From positions 1-47,218 of the forward strand of contig CAXGOB010000037.1 of assembly GCA_964011275.1 (NCBI GenBank): DNA of 47,218 nucleotides. The letters are read 5' to 3'. The notes beneath the pieces are model-generated. The model saw only the letters and a list, made by a program, of their open reading frames with translations. It had not been told where the DNA came from and ran no database searches. The number at the start of each line of letters is the position of its first letter. Position 1 is the first letter of the stretch. This stretch comes from UBA7328 sp002471345. Lineage in GTDB: Bacteria; Bacteroidota; Bacteroidia; Chitinophagales; Saprospiraceae. Positions 25,501-32,043 of this stretch are shown one piece after another. Position numbers and translations under genes: made by a program.

Positions 25501-25976
25501 ATTTGAGTTCTGACCCTTTAGGTGAATACTTAGCTGCACTAGAAGGCGGGGATAGCAGAATTGGAAGAGACTTATTTTACGGCCACGAAGCAGCTCAATG
25601 CGTTAGGTGTCATTCTATCTATGAATGGGGAGGTGATGCTGGCCCAGGACTTGGTGATGTAGGCCAACGTTTGGATAAAAGAGAAATATTGGAATCCATG
25701 GTAATGCCTAGTGCTACCCTATCTTCTGGATATGAAGTTGTGAGTCTGGCACTAAAAGGAAATGAATCTGTGGCCGGTTATGTCAAAAATGAAAATGATC
25801 AAATCATCAGTATAGAAAAAGGTAATAAAGAATATATTGAAGTTAACAAATCTGATATTCTTGAAAGAACAAATATTCCTTCTAGTATGCCGGATATGAG
25901 TAGAATTTTAAGTAAAACTGAAATCAGAGACTTAATTGCTTTCTTAGGTGGATTAAAAATTAAGAGAGAATCCTGA
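22551..25976 (+). CDS. Lipoprotein with PVC-type dehydrogenase propeller, HEAT repeats and c-type heme domain
   Basis: 1141 residues. The lipoprotein signal ends IIISSC at ~22. Residues ~50-480 resemble the beta-propeller of the putative membrane-bound dehydrogenases common in Planctomycetes and marine Bacteroidota. Asp/Asn-rich loops look like calcium sites (DLNNDGSLDWKDL, DSNDDGHADRSDL, DTDGDDRADE, DNDGDHQGE). Residues ~490-970 are HEAT-like helical repeats (for example VQFFATEALGRIEY, LRHAGILALSRIG). The last ~140 residues are a cytochrome c domain with Cys1017-x-x-Cys1020-His1021 (CVRCHSIYEWGGDAGPGLG) and a likely Met ligand later (SSMPDM). It should oxidise a sugar or alcohol in the periplasm and pass electrons to the bound heme. 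The divergent sulfatase suggests a shared glycan substrate. Confidence 0.88.
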   Translation: MLKKLTSITLGILSLIIIISSCQQESNVRPTIFEPKSIEISHAGAKSMADETPLQVALKVHEDLEISLWASDSIVVDPVAISIDEKGRMYYTSGSRLTRSEFDIRGHRNWMTASISFETVEDRRNFLRKTFSETNDEGEKFLEDLNNDGSLDWKDLTVEKEQVWILSDSNDDGHADRSDLYIEDFNEEITDLANGVFHHHGEVFVSVGPDLWRTQDTDGDDRADEVESISHGYAVHIGFGAHGMSGVTVGPAGRIWWGIGDIGANVVDKTGKRWKYPNQGVVVRADRDGSNFEVFCAGVRNTHEFVFDKFGNLITEDNDGDHQGERERLVYLVDGSDSGWRANWQYGKYTDPDNNSYKVWMDEKMSIPHWDGQAAYFLPPIQNYVNGPTGMVYNPGTALSPQWYDHFFISEFRGSPANSPIHAFKMKTAGASFELDTTLIVIHGALPTGLDWGPEGALYFGDWIDGWGTKDYGRVWKLDTPGGADRPIRKETKNLIQSDFSEKTLEVLSALLEHQDMRIRHKAQFEIVRRKEGLEIFKAALTEGNEQLKRIHAIWGIAQLARDKKTAAENLTQYLEDSDEEIIAQCAKYLGDVKYKGAEKALVSLVNHNSPRVQFFATEALGRIEYSPAFSTILSMLERNNDKDLYLRHAGILALSRIGNAKDLLALKENSSTALRTAAVVALRRMKHPEIEDFLNDQDEYIIAETARAINDDYSIPEALPALAELLKNTESTNEVIIRRSINACVRVGRDSDLTRLVNYALNLEAPDEMREEVIKALSSWTAPSVLDRVDGRYRGEIERDDKQLKAIFSPKLSQLLSEENSEIQKATLDAAAKLNALDLSDQIEKLFINSKSSSIRKSALNSLVKLSPDHLDKIIELGLKDRSYSVRSAALSAISSSDISDKDAVPLFITVLNKENANIREVQAALKGLGSIKEPSSESALLDQFEKLKNGHLKEEVHLDLISAMEEHGTEELKSKLTSHFLDLSSDPLGEYLAALEGGDSRIGRDLFYGHEAAQCVRCHSIYEWGGDAGPGLGDVGQRLDKREILESMVMPSATLSSGYEVVSLALKGNESVAGYVKNENDQIISIEKGNKEYIEVNKSDILERTNIPSSMPDMSRILSKTEIRDLIAFLGGLKIKRES

Positions 25977-26180
25977 AATAAGATAAACAACTTTATCCTC
26001 ACCTCTCATTTTAGATATTTAGATACAATATCCGTAATTGGTAGGGCACATATTAATTTTGTATTTATAATGATAAAATAATTGAATATTAGCCGCAATG
26101 ACAATTCAATGGGGCCCATGAGTATTAATTAAATTATTAGATTGCAATAATCTGATTCTCAAATTGTTAGGTATTAACAT

Positions 26181-26666
26181 ATGAAAGAAATAAGCATTAA
26201 CCTCACTATTAAATGCTACGACTCTTACGAAGAGCTTAGCGATTCTGATGAAAGAAGACTTTGTAATTCAGCTTTTGAATCCTTAAATCATGCATATGCA
26301 CCTTATTCTAATTATAAAGTTGGTGCTGCTGTTTTGTTAGATGACAATCATATCGTTGAAGGATCAAACCAAGAGAATGCAGTCTTCCCATTAGGACTAT
26401 GTGCAGAAAGAGTCGCCATCTTTTCGTCCAACACACTGTATCCAAAAGCTAAAATTAAAGCCATTGCTGTGGTAACATTAGGTGATGTAGAAAAAGGGAA
26501 ATTCCCAGGTTTCCCTTGTGGAAGTTGTAGACAGGTGATGATAGATATGGAATACCGTCATCAACAGAACATCAAAGTATTTGTCTTAGATAAAAATAAA
26601 AACCTCCTTGTAGTAGATTCCGTCAAAGAATTACTTCCCATAGCTTTTGATCATAGTGCGCTTTGA
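26181..26666 (+). CDS. cdd: Cytidine deaminase
   Basis: 161 residues. The zinc site is intact: CAERVA contributes the Cys and catalytic Glu, and PCGSCRQVM contributes two Cys, as in homotetrameric cytidine deaminases with three Cys ligands. YAPYSNYKVGAAVL and NQENAVFPLGL are the conserved substrate-binding segments. It converts cytidine and deoxycytidine to uridine and deoxyuridine in pyrimidine salvage. The protein is somewhat longer than the common ~130 residues because of an N-terminal ~25-residue extension. It stands alone between a 204-bp upstream gap and a methyltransferase gene in the same direction. Confidence 0.93.
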   Translation: MKEISINLTIKCYDSYEELSDSDERRLCNSAFESLNHAYAPYSNYKVGAAVLLDDNHIVEGSNQENAVFPLGLCAERVAIFSSNTLYPKAKIKAIAVVTLGDVEKGKFPGFPCGSCRQVMIDMEYRHQQNIKVFVLDKNKNLLVVDSVKELLPIAFDHSAL

Positions 26667-26721
26667 TCTAAATTGAAGATTTCATACCGATAGATTGATA
26701 AAACTGACCCCAAGAATTCAA

Positions 26722-27510
26722 ATGTCTTTTGATTTTCTAAGCTTTTATAAAAAAGCTGAAACGATCTATACACAAGATTCACCATTTATATATTCTTTTT
26801 GTGACGAAGTTTTAGAAGACTATCACAATATAACATTACCACGCACTCAATCATATCGCACACAATTGTTGGCGAATACGAACAATATTCAATTGACAAA
26901 TATTGGAAGTGGCTCAATGATTAATTCGAGATTAGATATAAAGGTTTCCGACTTAGCTAAAAGTTCATCTTCTCATTTCGAAAAATGCCAGCTTTTGATT
27001 TCTATTGCAAAATGGTCAAATGCAAGTAATGTATTAGAATTAGGAACAAATTTGGGATTAGCTGCTCTTGCTTTCGGAGAAAGTGGAATGACCGTCGACA
27101 CTATTGAAGGGAACTCAGATCTATTTCAGTTGGCACACTCTTCTCTTTGTTCTTTTGAAAACATCAGGTGTTACCATTCAAAATTCTTGGAATTTCTTTA
27201 TAAAAACAAACAGAGCTATGACCTTATTTTTATTGATGGTGATCATTCCTATCACGCCACTAAAAGGTTAATCAACGAAGCAACAAAGTGCCTAAGAACA
27301 AATGGAATTATTATTATAGATGATATAAGATGGTCTTCAGAGATGAAAATGATCTGGAAGGAACTCATATCCGCAGATCAATTTAACACCTCAATTGACT
27401 TATTTGCCATAGGTCTAGTTTTAGAACATACAGCATTAAAATCAACAATTATTAAATCACTAATTCCGAAGAGGTATAAACCTTGGCCTTATCACTTTTT
27501 TAGAAAGTGA
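26722..27510 (+). CDS. Class I SAM-dependent methyltransferase (O-methyltransferase-like)
   Basis: 262 residues from ATG 26722; a TTG at 26695 would add nine residues. Motif I is NVLELGTNLGLAALAFG. The acidic residue after strand 2 is in DTIEGNSD, and IFIDGDHSYHATKRLINEA with IIIIDDIRW matches the metal-using class of O-methyltransferases such as caffeoyl-CoA and catechol enzymes. It probably methylates a small hydroxylated molecule in the cytoplasm. Neighbours give no substrate clue: cdd is 55 bp upstream and a regulator gene converges from the right with a 7-bp gap. Confidence 0.8.
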   Translation: MSFDFLSFYKKAETIYTQDSPFIYSFCDEVLEDYHNITLPRTQSYRTQLLANTNNIQLTNIGSGSMINSRLDIKVSDLAKSSSSHFEKCQLLISIAKWSNASNVLELGTNLGLAALAFGESGMTVDTIEGNSDLFQLAHSSLCSFENIRCYHSKFLEFLYKNKQSYDLIFIDGDHSYHATKRLINEATKCLRTNGIIIIDDIRWSSEMKMIWKELISADQFNTSIDLFAIGLVLEHTALKSTIIKSLIPKRYKPWPYHFFRK

Positions 27511-27517
27511 GATTTAC

Positions 27518-28351
27518 CTATCTGCCTTGAGAGCTTAACTCCCTCATTTGTCTGAGTAACTTCTCAATTGTCGAGTTCAATTCCTTGATACTATCTCCAT
27601 TGATGTGAACTGAATTTCCTAATTCGTCAATTCTATTATTCAAAGGAGTACTTTTAGAATTCATTTCCCTCGACCATCGTTTAATAACATGGGTGATTTC
27701 CCATATTTCCTTGGTTTCTTCTAAATCCAACAACAAAGGATCACCTTCATCACTTAAAACATCAAGCAATTCAATTTGACTATTCTTTCTTATATCTTTT
27801 TGTATTCTAGATAAATGTAAATCATTATTAGAAATTATGACATGGACATAAAAATCCCTAATTAATCTATCCCATCTTTTAGATTGTATTCTTTTACATA
27901 AGATGACATCACCAGAATATAAGTAAGGGTTGAGCGCATTTTCAGATATTTCAAAAAGTCTCACATCATCCGGAACAGATGCAGAATGATATTGAAAAGT
28001 AGTAAGTAGGCCAGGTATGTTTTCATTGATCTCCTTTACATATTTTTGATGGTCATGGTTTGGTAAAAATCTTATTGCATCAAATGAAACTCCTGAAGAC
28101 GAATCAGCTGTAATGTCTGTTAATGGGTTTCCATTACCTGAAAAAATGAACCCTGCATTAAAACCAAAAACCTCGACCGCCTTTCTTATAAGCTCGATCG
28201 TCACATCTCTCTTTCCCTTTACTATTTGGCTTAGATTCTGAGACACATAATCGATACGTTGACAAAACTCTCTATCAGACTTCACTATGTAAGCAGCCTT
28301 CAATTCTTTAAGACACAATATAAATCTTTGACTTACAATGCTTTGAGACAA
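27518..28351 (-). CDS. XRE-type regulator with an S24/LexA-like domain lacking the protease dyad
   Basis: 277 residues. An N-terminal helix-turn-helix (~10-75, with SDREFCQRIDYVSQNLSQIVKGKR) precedes a domain laid out like the LexA/CI C-terminal domain. At the place of the usual (G)DSMxPxxxxGD the protein reads Asn138-Ala139-Leu-Asn-Pro-x4-Gly-Asp, so the catalytic Ser is Ala139. The later VKR(L/I) Lys position reads LSRI. It therefore should not self-cleave and more likely senses a ligand or partner, or only dimerises. The C-terminal ~45 residues look like a coiled coil (NGDSIKELNSTIEKLLRQM). The only start in frame is a TTG at 28351. The gene is 65 bp downstream of gldC on the same strand. 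Confidence 0.72.
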   Translation of the reverse strand: MSQSIVSQRFILCLKELKAAYIVKSDREFCQRIDYVSQNLSQIVKGKRDVTIELIRKAVEVFGFNAGFIFSGNGNPLTDITADSSSGVSFDAIRFLPNHDHQKYVKEINENIPGLLTTFQYHSASVPDDVRLFEISENALNPYLYSGDVILCKRIQSKRWDRLIRDFYVHVIISNNDLHLSRIQKDIRKNSQIELLDVLSDEGDPLLLDLEETKEIWEITHVIKRWSREMNSKSTPLNNRIDELGNSVHINGDSIKELNSTIEKLLRQMRELSSQGR

Positions 28352-28416
28352 AACTATTTGTTATTTGTATAATCTAAGATAGGACATTTCTTAAGAGGGG
28401 CAATTAGAAAAATCCT

Positions 28417-28758
28417 TTAAGATGACTTTGGTAAAATATCAGTTTCTTCTCCAAAATATTGAGCAAATCTTGCCATATCAGAAGCCATATTGGTATTATT
28501 TGTAGCCTTTTTATAGGTCTCTGATAACCCCTTAAGTGTGTTGTAAAACAACCGATCCATCTCCGAAACTTGCATCTCTTTTGTCCAGAGATCAATCTTC
28601 AACGTATCCATTTGATCTTTTGAAAATATAGATAACAAAAATGCTTTTGCTTCTTCCTCTCCCTTGTTATTAGGATGATCACTACTTCTCCATGTCAATT
28701 TTATTGGAACATTAGATTCGTCTAACTCTACATTTATGGAAATGGTTTCTTTTTTCAT
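28417..28758 (-). CDS. gldC: Gliding motility protein GldC
   Basis: 113 residues, the usual size. It shows the family pattern of an N-terminal strand pair (ISINVELDESNVPIKLTWRSSD), EEAKAFLLSIF, TLKIDLWTKEMQVSEMDRLFYNTL and a C-terminal MARFAQYFGEE. GldC is required for normal gliding in Flavobacterium johnsoniae, and it is widely kept in non-gliding Bacteroidota, where its biochemical role is unknown. No signal peptide is present, so it is cytoplasmic. It follows the TraB/GumN gene by 30 bp on the same strand, so they are probably co-transcribed. Confidence 0.93.
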   Translation of the reverse strand: MKKETISINVELDESNVPIKLTWRSSDHPNNKGEEEAKAFLLSIFSKDQMDTLKIDLWTKEMQVSEMDRLFYNTLKGLSETYKKATNNTNMASDMARFAQYFGEETDILPKSS

Positions 28759-28788
28759 TGATTTATTTTATACCTAATAAACTATTGG

Positions 28789-29580
28789 TCATAAGTCTCT
28801 ATTCGTTATTGCTTTTATTGATAAGCCCTTTCTTTTAAGCAATGCAAGGACACCTCCATTACCTGCCAAGTGACCTGCACCAAAAGTAAAGAAGGATTTA
28901 GCTTCCTTATGAAAATTGGAGATTCTATTTGCCAATACGATATTCCTATCATACAACAAAAGCTTTCTTAATTCTCCCATTTCCTTTTTTGAAGATTTAT
29001 ATAGCAATGTGATTTTTTGTTGATCATATAAATCAATCATATGTGCAATCTTTTTTCGGAAGCCTTTTATATTCCGACTCATCTTGACTAAAGATCTGCT
29101 CTGATATTCAATCGGAATCTTTTGCAAAATTTCCATTTGTTCTCCCAAAGTTTCTATTCCGCTATATTCCTTTTCATGTCTTAATGCTGATTGATAGATT
29201 AATGCATCTATAGGTGGGTACTGAGTAAGTCCCATCACATGTAAAGTTATTTGCTGATTTGTCATCAAAGGCAGAGCTTTCTTAAAATGATCTAAGTTAA
29301 AATCTAAAGACTTTTTAAGAATCATTTTCACCCTATCATACTTATGAATACCTATCAGATCAATCAAATCCATATTGGGTGGAAGTTGATAGAGTGATTT
29401 ATCAGGATTAATCTCCAAAGAGGCTTCAGTGAAAACCTTATCGACAGATTCAATAATTGTTTCAACCCTTTTCATGATTTCTGCATGAGATTCACGATAA
29501 AGATGTATCTTGCCAAAAATGTAGGATTTATGATCTATTTCTGGAGAATCAATCTCCCAGAACAAGGAGTTTTTCAGCAT
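28789..29580 (-). CDS. TraB/GumN family protein
   Basis: 263 residues. The family hallmarks are an N-terminal YIFGKIHLYRESHAEIMKRV (the GTxH-type strand, here with Gly-Lys-Ile-His) and a C-terminal FFTFGAGHLAGNGGVLALLKRKG (the GAGHLxGxxGV motif). A conserved Glu lies in VFTEASLEI. The family (TraB/PrgY/GumN/TIKI) includes secreted metalloproteases and pheromone-shutdown proteins. Here no signal peptide is visible, so the product is likely cytoplasmic and its substrate unknown. The first His-containing motif departs from GTxH, so activity is uncertain. Five bases separate it from the lrp-like gene upstream on the same strand. Confidence 0.82.
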   Translation of the reverse strand: MLKNSLFWEIDSPEIDHKSYIFGKIHLYRESHAEIMKRVETIIESVDKVFTEASLEINPDKSLYQLPPNMDLIDLIGIHKYDRVKMILKKSLDFNLDHFKKALPLMTNQQITLHVMGLTQYPPIDALIYQSALRHEKEYSGIETLGEQMEILQKIPIEYQSRSLVKMSRNIKGFRKKIAHMIDLYDQQKITLLYKSSKKEMGELRKLLLYDRNIVLANRISNFHKEAKSFFTFGAGHLAGNGGVLALLKRKGLSIKAITNRDL

Positions 29581-29585
29581 GGAAT

Positions 29586-30062
29586 CTACTCATAATCATA
29601 AGGAAGTAGTTTAGATTTTTTCACTTTTGACAAAGTCATAAATGTCTTCAATCTTTCTACTTCTTCTATTTGAGATAACCTTTTAAATAAAAGTTGCTCA
29701 TATGCTGGGATATCCTGACATATTACCCTTAATAAAAAGTCTCCATCACCTGTGATAATATAGCATTCAGTTACTTCTGGTATAGTCTGAATTTTTTCAA
29801 TAAAATTATCTAAGGCATTTTCTTTTTGCCATGCAAGATTTACTAAAATGAAAGTACTCACATTCAATCCTAGCTTAGTAGAACTAACTTTAGCGTGGTA
29901 TGATTCTATAATCTCAGATTGCTCCAATTTTTTCACCCTTTCTAATGTAGGTGCAGGAGAAAGACCTATTTGCTTTGACAATTCAAGATTCGTAATCTTA
30001 CTATTTTCTTGCAATAGTTTTAAAATCTTTAAATCGATACTGTCTAATCGGTATTCAGCCAT
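29586..30062 (-). CDS. Lrp/AsnC family transcriptional regulator
   Basis: 158 residues. The N-terminal winged helix (LDSIDLKILKLLQENSKITNLELSKQ, then GLSPAPTLERVKKLEQSEII) is followed by the C-terminal RAM domain (STFILVNLA, ITGDGDFLLRV, AYEQLLFKRLSQI). These regulators form dimers and octamers that respond to amino acids. It heads a run with TraB/GumN and gldC. Its own promoter region holds a strong 34-bp palindrome overlapping a TAnnTTTG element, so it probably represses itself. Confidence 0.93.
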   Translation of the reverse strand: MAEYRLDSIDLKILKLLQENSKITNLELSKQIGLSPAPTLERVKKLEQSEIIESYHAKVSSTKLGLNVSTFILVNLAWQKENALDNFIEKIQTIPEVTECYIITGDGDFLLRVICQDIPAYEQLLFKRLSQIEEVERLKTFMTLSKVKKSKLLPYDYE

Positions 30063-30086
30063 GTCTTTACTTCTAAAATTTAATTC

Positions 30087-30120
30087 GGCAAATATATTAT
30101 TATATAATAAATGATTTGCC
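30087..30120. promoter_or_regulatory. 34-bp near-palindrome over the lrp-like promoter (probable autoregulatory operator)
   Basis: The outer arms GGCAAAT (30087-30093) and ATTTGCC (30114-30120) are exact complements. The centre TTATTATATAATAA (30097-30110) is a perfect 14-base palindrome. Overall 28 of 34 positions are symmetric by hand count; only the three bases on each side between arm and core break the symmetry. The left arm overlaps the minus-strand TATATTTG element at 30096-30089. The palindrome begins 25 bp upstream of the start codon, a typical place for Lrp/AsnC autorepression. Confidence 0.7.
30089..30096 (-). promoter_or_regulatory. Bacteroidota -7 element (TATATTTG) of the lrp-like gene
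   Basis: The sequence matches TAnnTTTG exactly and lies 26 bp upstream of the start at 30062. It is embedded in the palindrome at 30087-30120. No clear TTTG is seen 19-21 bp further upstream. Confidence 0.5.
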
Positions 30121-30161
30121 TAAAAGTGTTAAAAATGAATAAATCAAGCTATTTCAATATT

Positions 30162-30533
30162 TTAGTCATCCTCACGAATCAGCATTAACAATGCTGAATG
30201 AGGTGCTATGATTAAGGCTTGTTTATTAAATTCAATTTCCCAAATATTTTTTTGCATGTAAACTGCCAAATCCCCTGGATGAGGTTGTAATTGTACATAT
30301 TTGACCTCTTCTCTCTTTTCTTTCCATGATTCATCTGATTCTGCTATTGCAGGAATAGGATAACCAGGTCCTACTTTGAGAACATATCCACTATAAAGAA
30401 CTTCTTTCTTATGCATCCCTTGAGGAAGAAAAAGCCCACTATCCGTTCTATTCTTTGGCTTGGCCGGTCTGATTAGAACTCTATCTCCTATTAAAATGAT
30501 CTTATTAAGATCTTTCTCTTTGATCTGTAACAT
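30162..30533 (-). CDS. GroES-like co-chaperone family protein
   Basis: 123 residues from ATG 30533, just before the conserved IILIGDRVLIRPAKP; a possible start at 30590 would add 19 residues of no family likeness. The GroES beta-barrel pattern is present: RVLIRPxxP, GLFLPQGMHKKEVLYSGYVLKVGPG, PGDLAVYM and a C-terminal ALIIAPHSALLML. An insertion of about 25 polar residues (AIAESDESWKEKREEVKYVQ) is characteristic of a Bacteroidota side branch that exists besides the groEL-linked GroES. Whether it binds GroEL or another partner is unknown. No groEL is next to it. Confidence 0.85.
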   Translation of the reverse strand: MLQIKEKDLNKIILIGDRVLIRPAKPKNRTDSGLFLPQGMHKKEVLYSGYVLKVGPGYPIPAIAESDESWKEKREEVKYVQLQPHPGDLAVYMQKNIWEIEFNKQALIIAPHSALLMLIREDD

Positions 30534-30677
30534 GGTACATGCTAAATTTCTGCGCGAATGTATGACTTCTCTTAATAAAAATCTTTCCAATCTTAAATAG
30601 AGTCAAAATATTAGGAGTCAAATAAAATGAACCTTTTTTGATATGGATGTTTGTTTCTTGAAACATTGTGTTCCATT

Positions 30678-31133
30678 ATGAATAGATTATTTACTGAACA
30701 ATATATCCCGATTTCATTAAAAGAAGCGTGGGCATTCTTTTCATCTCCCAAAAATCTCAAAATTCTTACTCCTGATTACATGGAATTTGAAATCACTTCC
30801 TCCTCATATACAGAAAAGATGTATCCAGGGCAATTGATTGCTTATAATGTCAAACCCTTATTAGGAATTCCTCTTAACTGGATAACTGAGATCACACATG
30901 TAATAGACAACAAATATTTTGTAGATGAGCAAAGGTTTGGTCCCTATCAATTATGGCATCATGAGCATCATTTCACTGAACAAGATACGGGTGTATTAAT
31001 GACTGATATAGTACATTATAAGTTACATTGGTACAAAGGCGGCTCAGTGACAAATGCATGGATTGTGAAAGGACAACTCCAGAAAATTTTCAATTATCGA
31101 AATCAAAAAATTAAAGAACTTTTCAATTCTTAG
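30678..31133 (+). CDS. SRPBCC (START-like) family protein
   Basis: 151 residues from ATG 30678, chosen because the fold starts right after it (NRLFTEQYIPISLKEAWAFFSSPKNLKILTP); a start at 30651 would add nine residues. The helix-grip layout follows with WITEITHVIDNKYFVDEQRFGPYQLWHHEHHFTE and MTDIVHYKL. Close relatives are annotated as ligand-binding SRPBCC proteins or cell-division-inhibitor-like proteins. A hydrophobic ligand is likely, but none can be named. Its 3' end overlaps tpiA, on the other strand, by four bases. Confidence 0.85.
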   Translation: MNRLFTEQYIPISLKEAWAFFSSPKNLKILTPDYMEFEITSSSYTEKMYPGQLIAYNVKPLLGIPLNWITEITHVIDNKYFVDEQRFGPYQLWHHEHHFTEQDTGVLMTDIVHYKLHWYKGGSVTNAWIVKGQLQKIFNYRNQKIKELFNS

Positions 31134-31870
31134 AATGAATTTGCAATTTTTCCAAATCCTTCAGCATCAAGACTTGCTCCTCCAACTAATCCACCATCAA
31201 CGTCAGGTTTTGCAAATATCTCTTCAGCATTGGTAGGTTTCACTGATCCACCATAAAGAATAGAAATATTATCTGCAGCAACTTTCCCATACTTGTTCTC
31301 AATAGATTTTCTAATTGATGCATGCATTTCTTGAGCCTGATCGGGACTTGCTGTTTCTCCTGTGCCAATAGCCCATATTGGTTCATAAGCCAGAACGACA
31401 TCCCCTAACTCTTCTTCTGAAAGATGGAAAAGTCCATTTTCTAACTGTTTTTGAACATAACTTATATGCGACCCTTCTTTTCGAATGTTTAAAGGTTCTC
31501 CAAAACAAAAAATTGGCTTTAAATTATGCTCAAGAGCTTTATTGAGTTTTTGTGCAAGAATTTGATCATCTTCACTAAATAATTCTCTTCTTTCCGAATG
31601 ACCAACCAATACATATTCCACTCCAAGATCCACTAACATCAATGGAGATATTTCTCCTGTAAAGGCACCCTTATCCTGCATATATATATTCTGCCCTCCA
31701 ATTTGTATTTCTCCACATCCTACTAAAGATGAGAGATGAGTTGCTGGTGCACAAATAATCATTTCTACATCGGAAGGAATGGACTGTTTTTCTAATTCTT
31801 TTATCAACTCAACTCCTTCAGATACGGTTGTATTCATTTTCCAGTTACCTGCAGCTATATTTCTTCTCAT
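31130..31870 (-). CDS. tpiA: Triosephosphate isomerase
   Basis: 246 residues, standard length. Catalytic residues are all present: Asn9 and Lys11 in AGNWKMN, His91 in VGHSERRELF, and Glu163 in AYEPIWAIGTG, which starts the mobile loop. The C-terminal phosphate-binding ILYGGSVKP and GLVGGASLD are intact. It interconverts dihydroxyacetone phosphate and glyceraldehyde 3-phosphate in the cytoplasm. It is divergent from ppk1 with 173 bp between starts and converges with the SRPBCC gene. Confidence 0.97.
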   Translation of the reverse strand: MRRNIAAGNWKMNTTVSEGVELIKELEKQSIPSDVEMIICAPATHLSSLVGCGEIQIGGQNIYMQDKGAFTGEISPLMLVDLGVEYVLVGHSERRELFSEDDQILAQKLNKALEHNLKPIFCFGEPLNIRKEGSHISYVQKQLENGLFHLSEEELGDVVLAYEPIWAIGTGETASPDQAQEMHASIRKSIENKYGKVAADNISILYGGSVKPTNAEEIFAKPDVDGGLVGGASLDAEGFGKIANSF

Positions 31871-32043
31871 AGGTTTTAAATATTAAATGTTCTTAAGCAA
31901 CTTCATACTTAATTTATCTTCTAAATAGTTGCGAATTAAACACATTTTGGAAAGTGAAATTCGGCAATGATAATAATATACACTAAGTAGGCAATCTTTT
32001 CTCAAATAGAACCATCATTTTCACGACTTTTGCAACTCTTTAT

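Noticed and set aside
25977..26180. Hairpin GATAAA/TTTATC after the dehydrogenase gene as a terminator
   Set aside because: Stem is only six A/T-rich pairs and no T-run follows.
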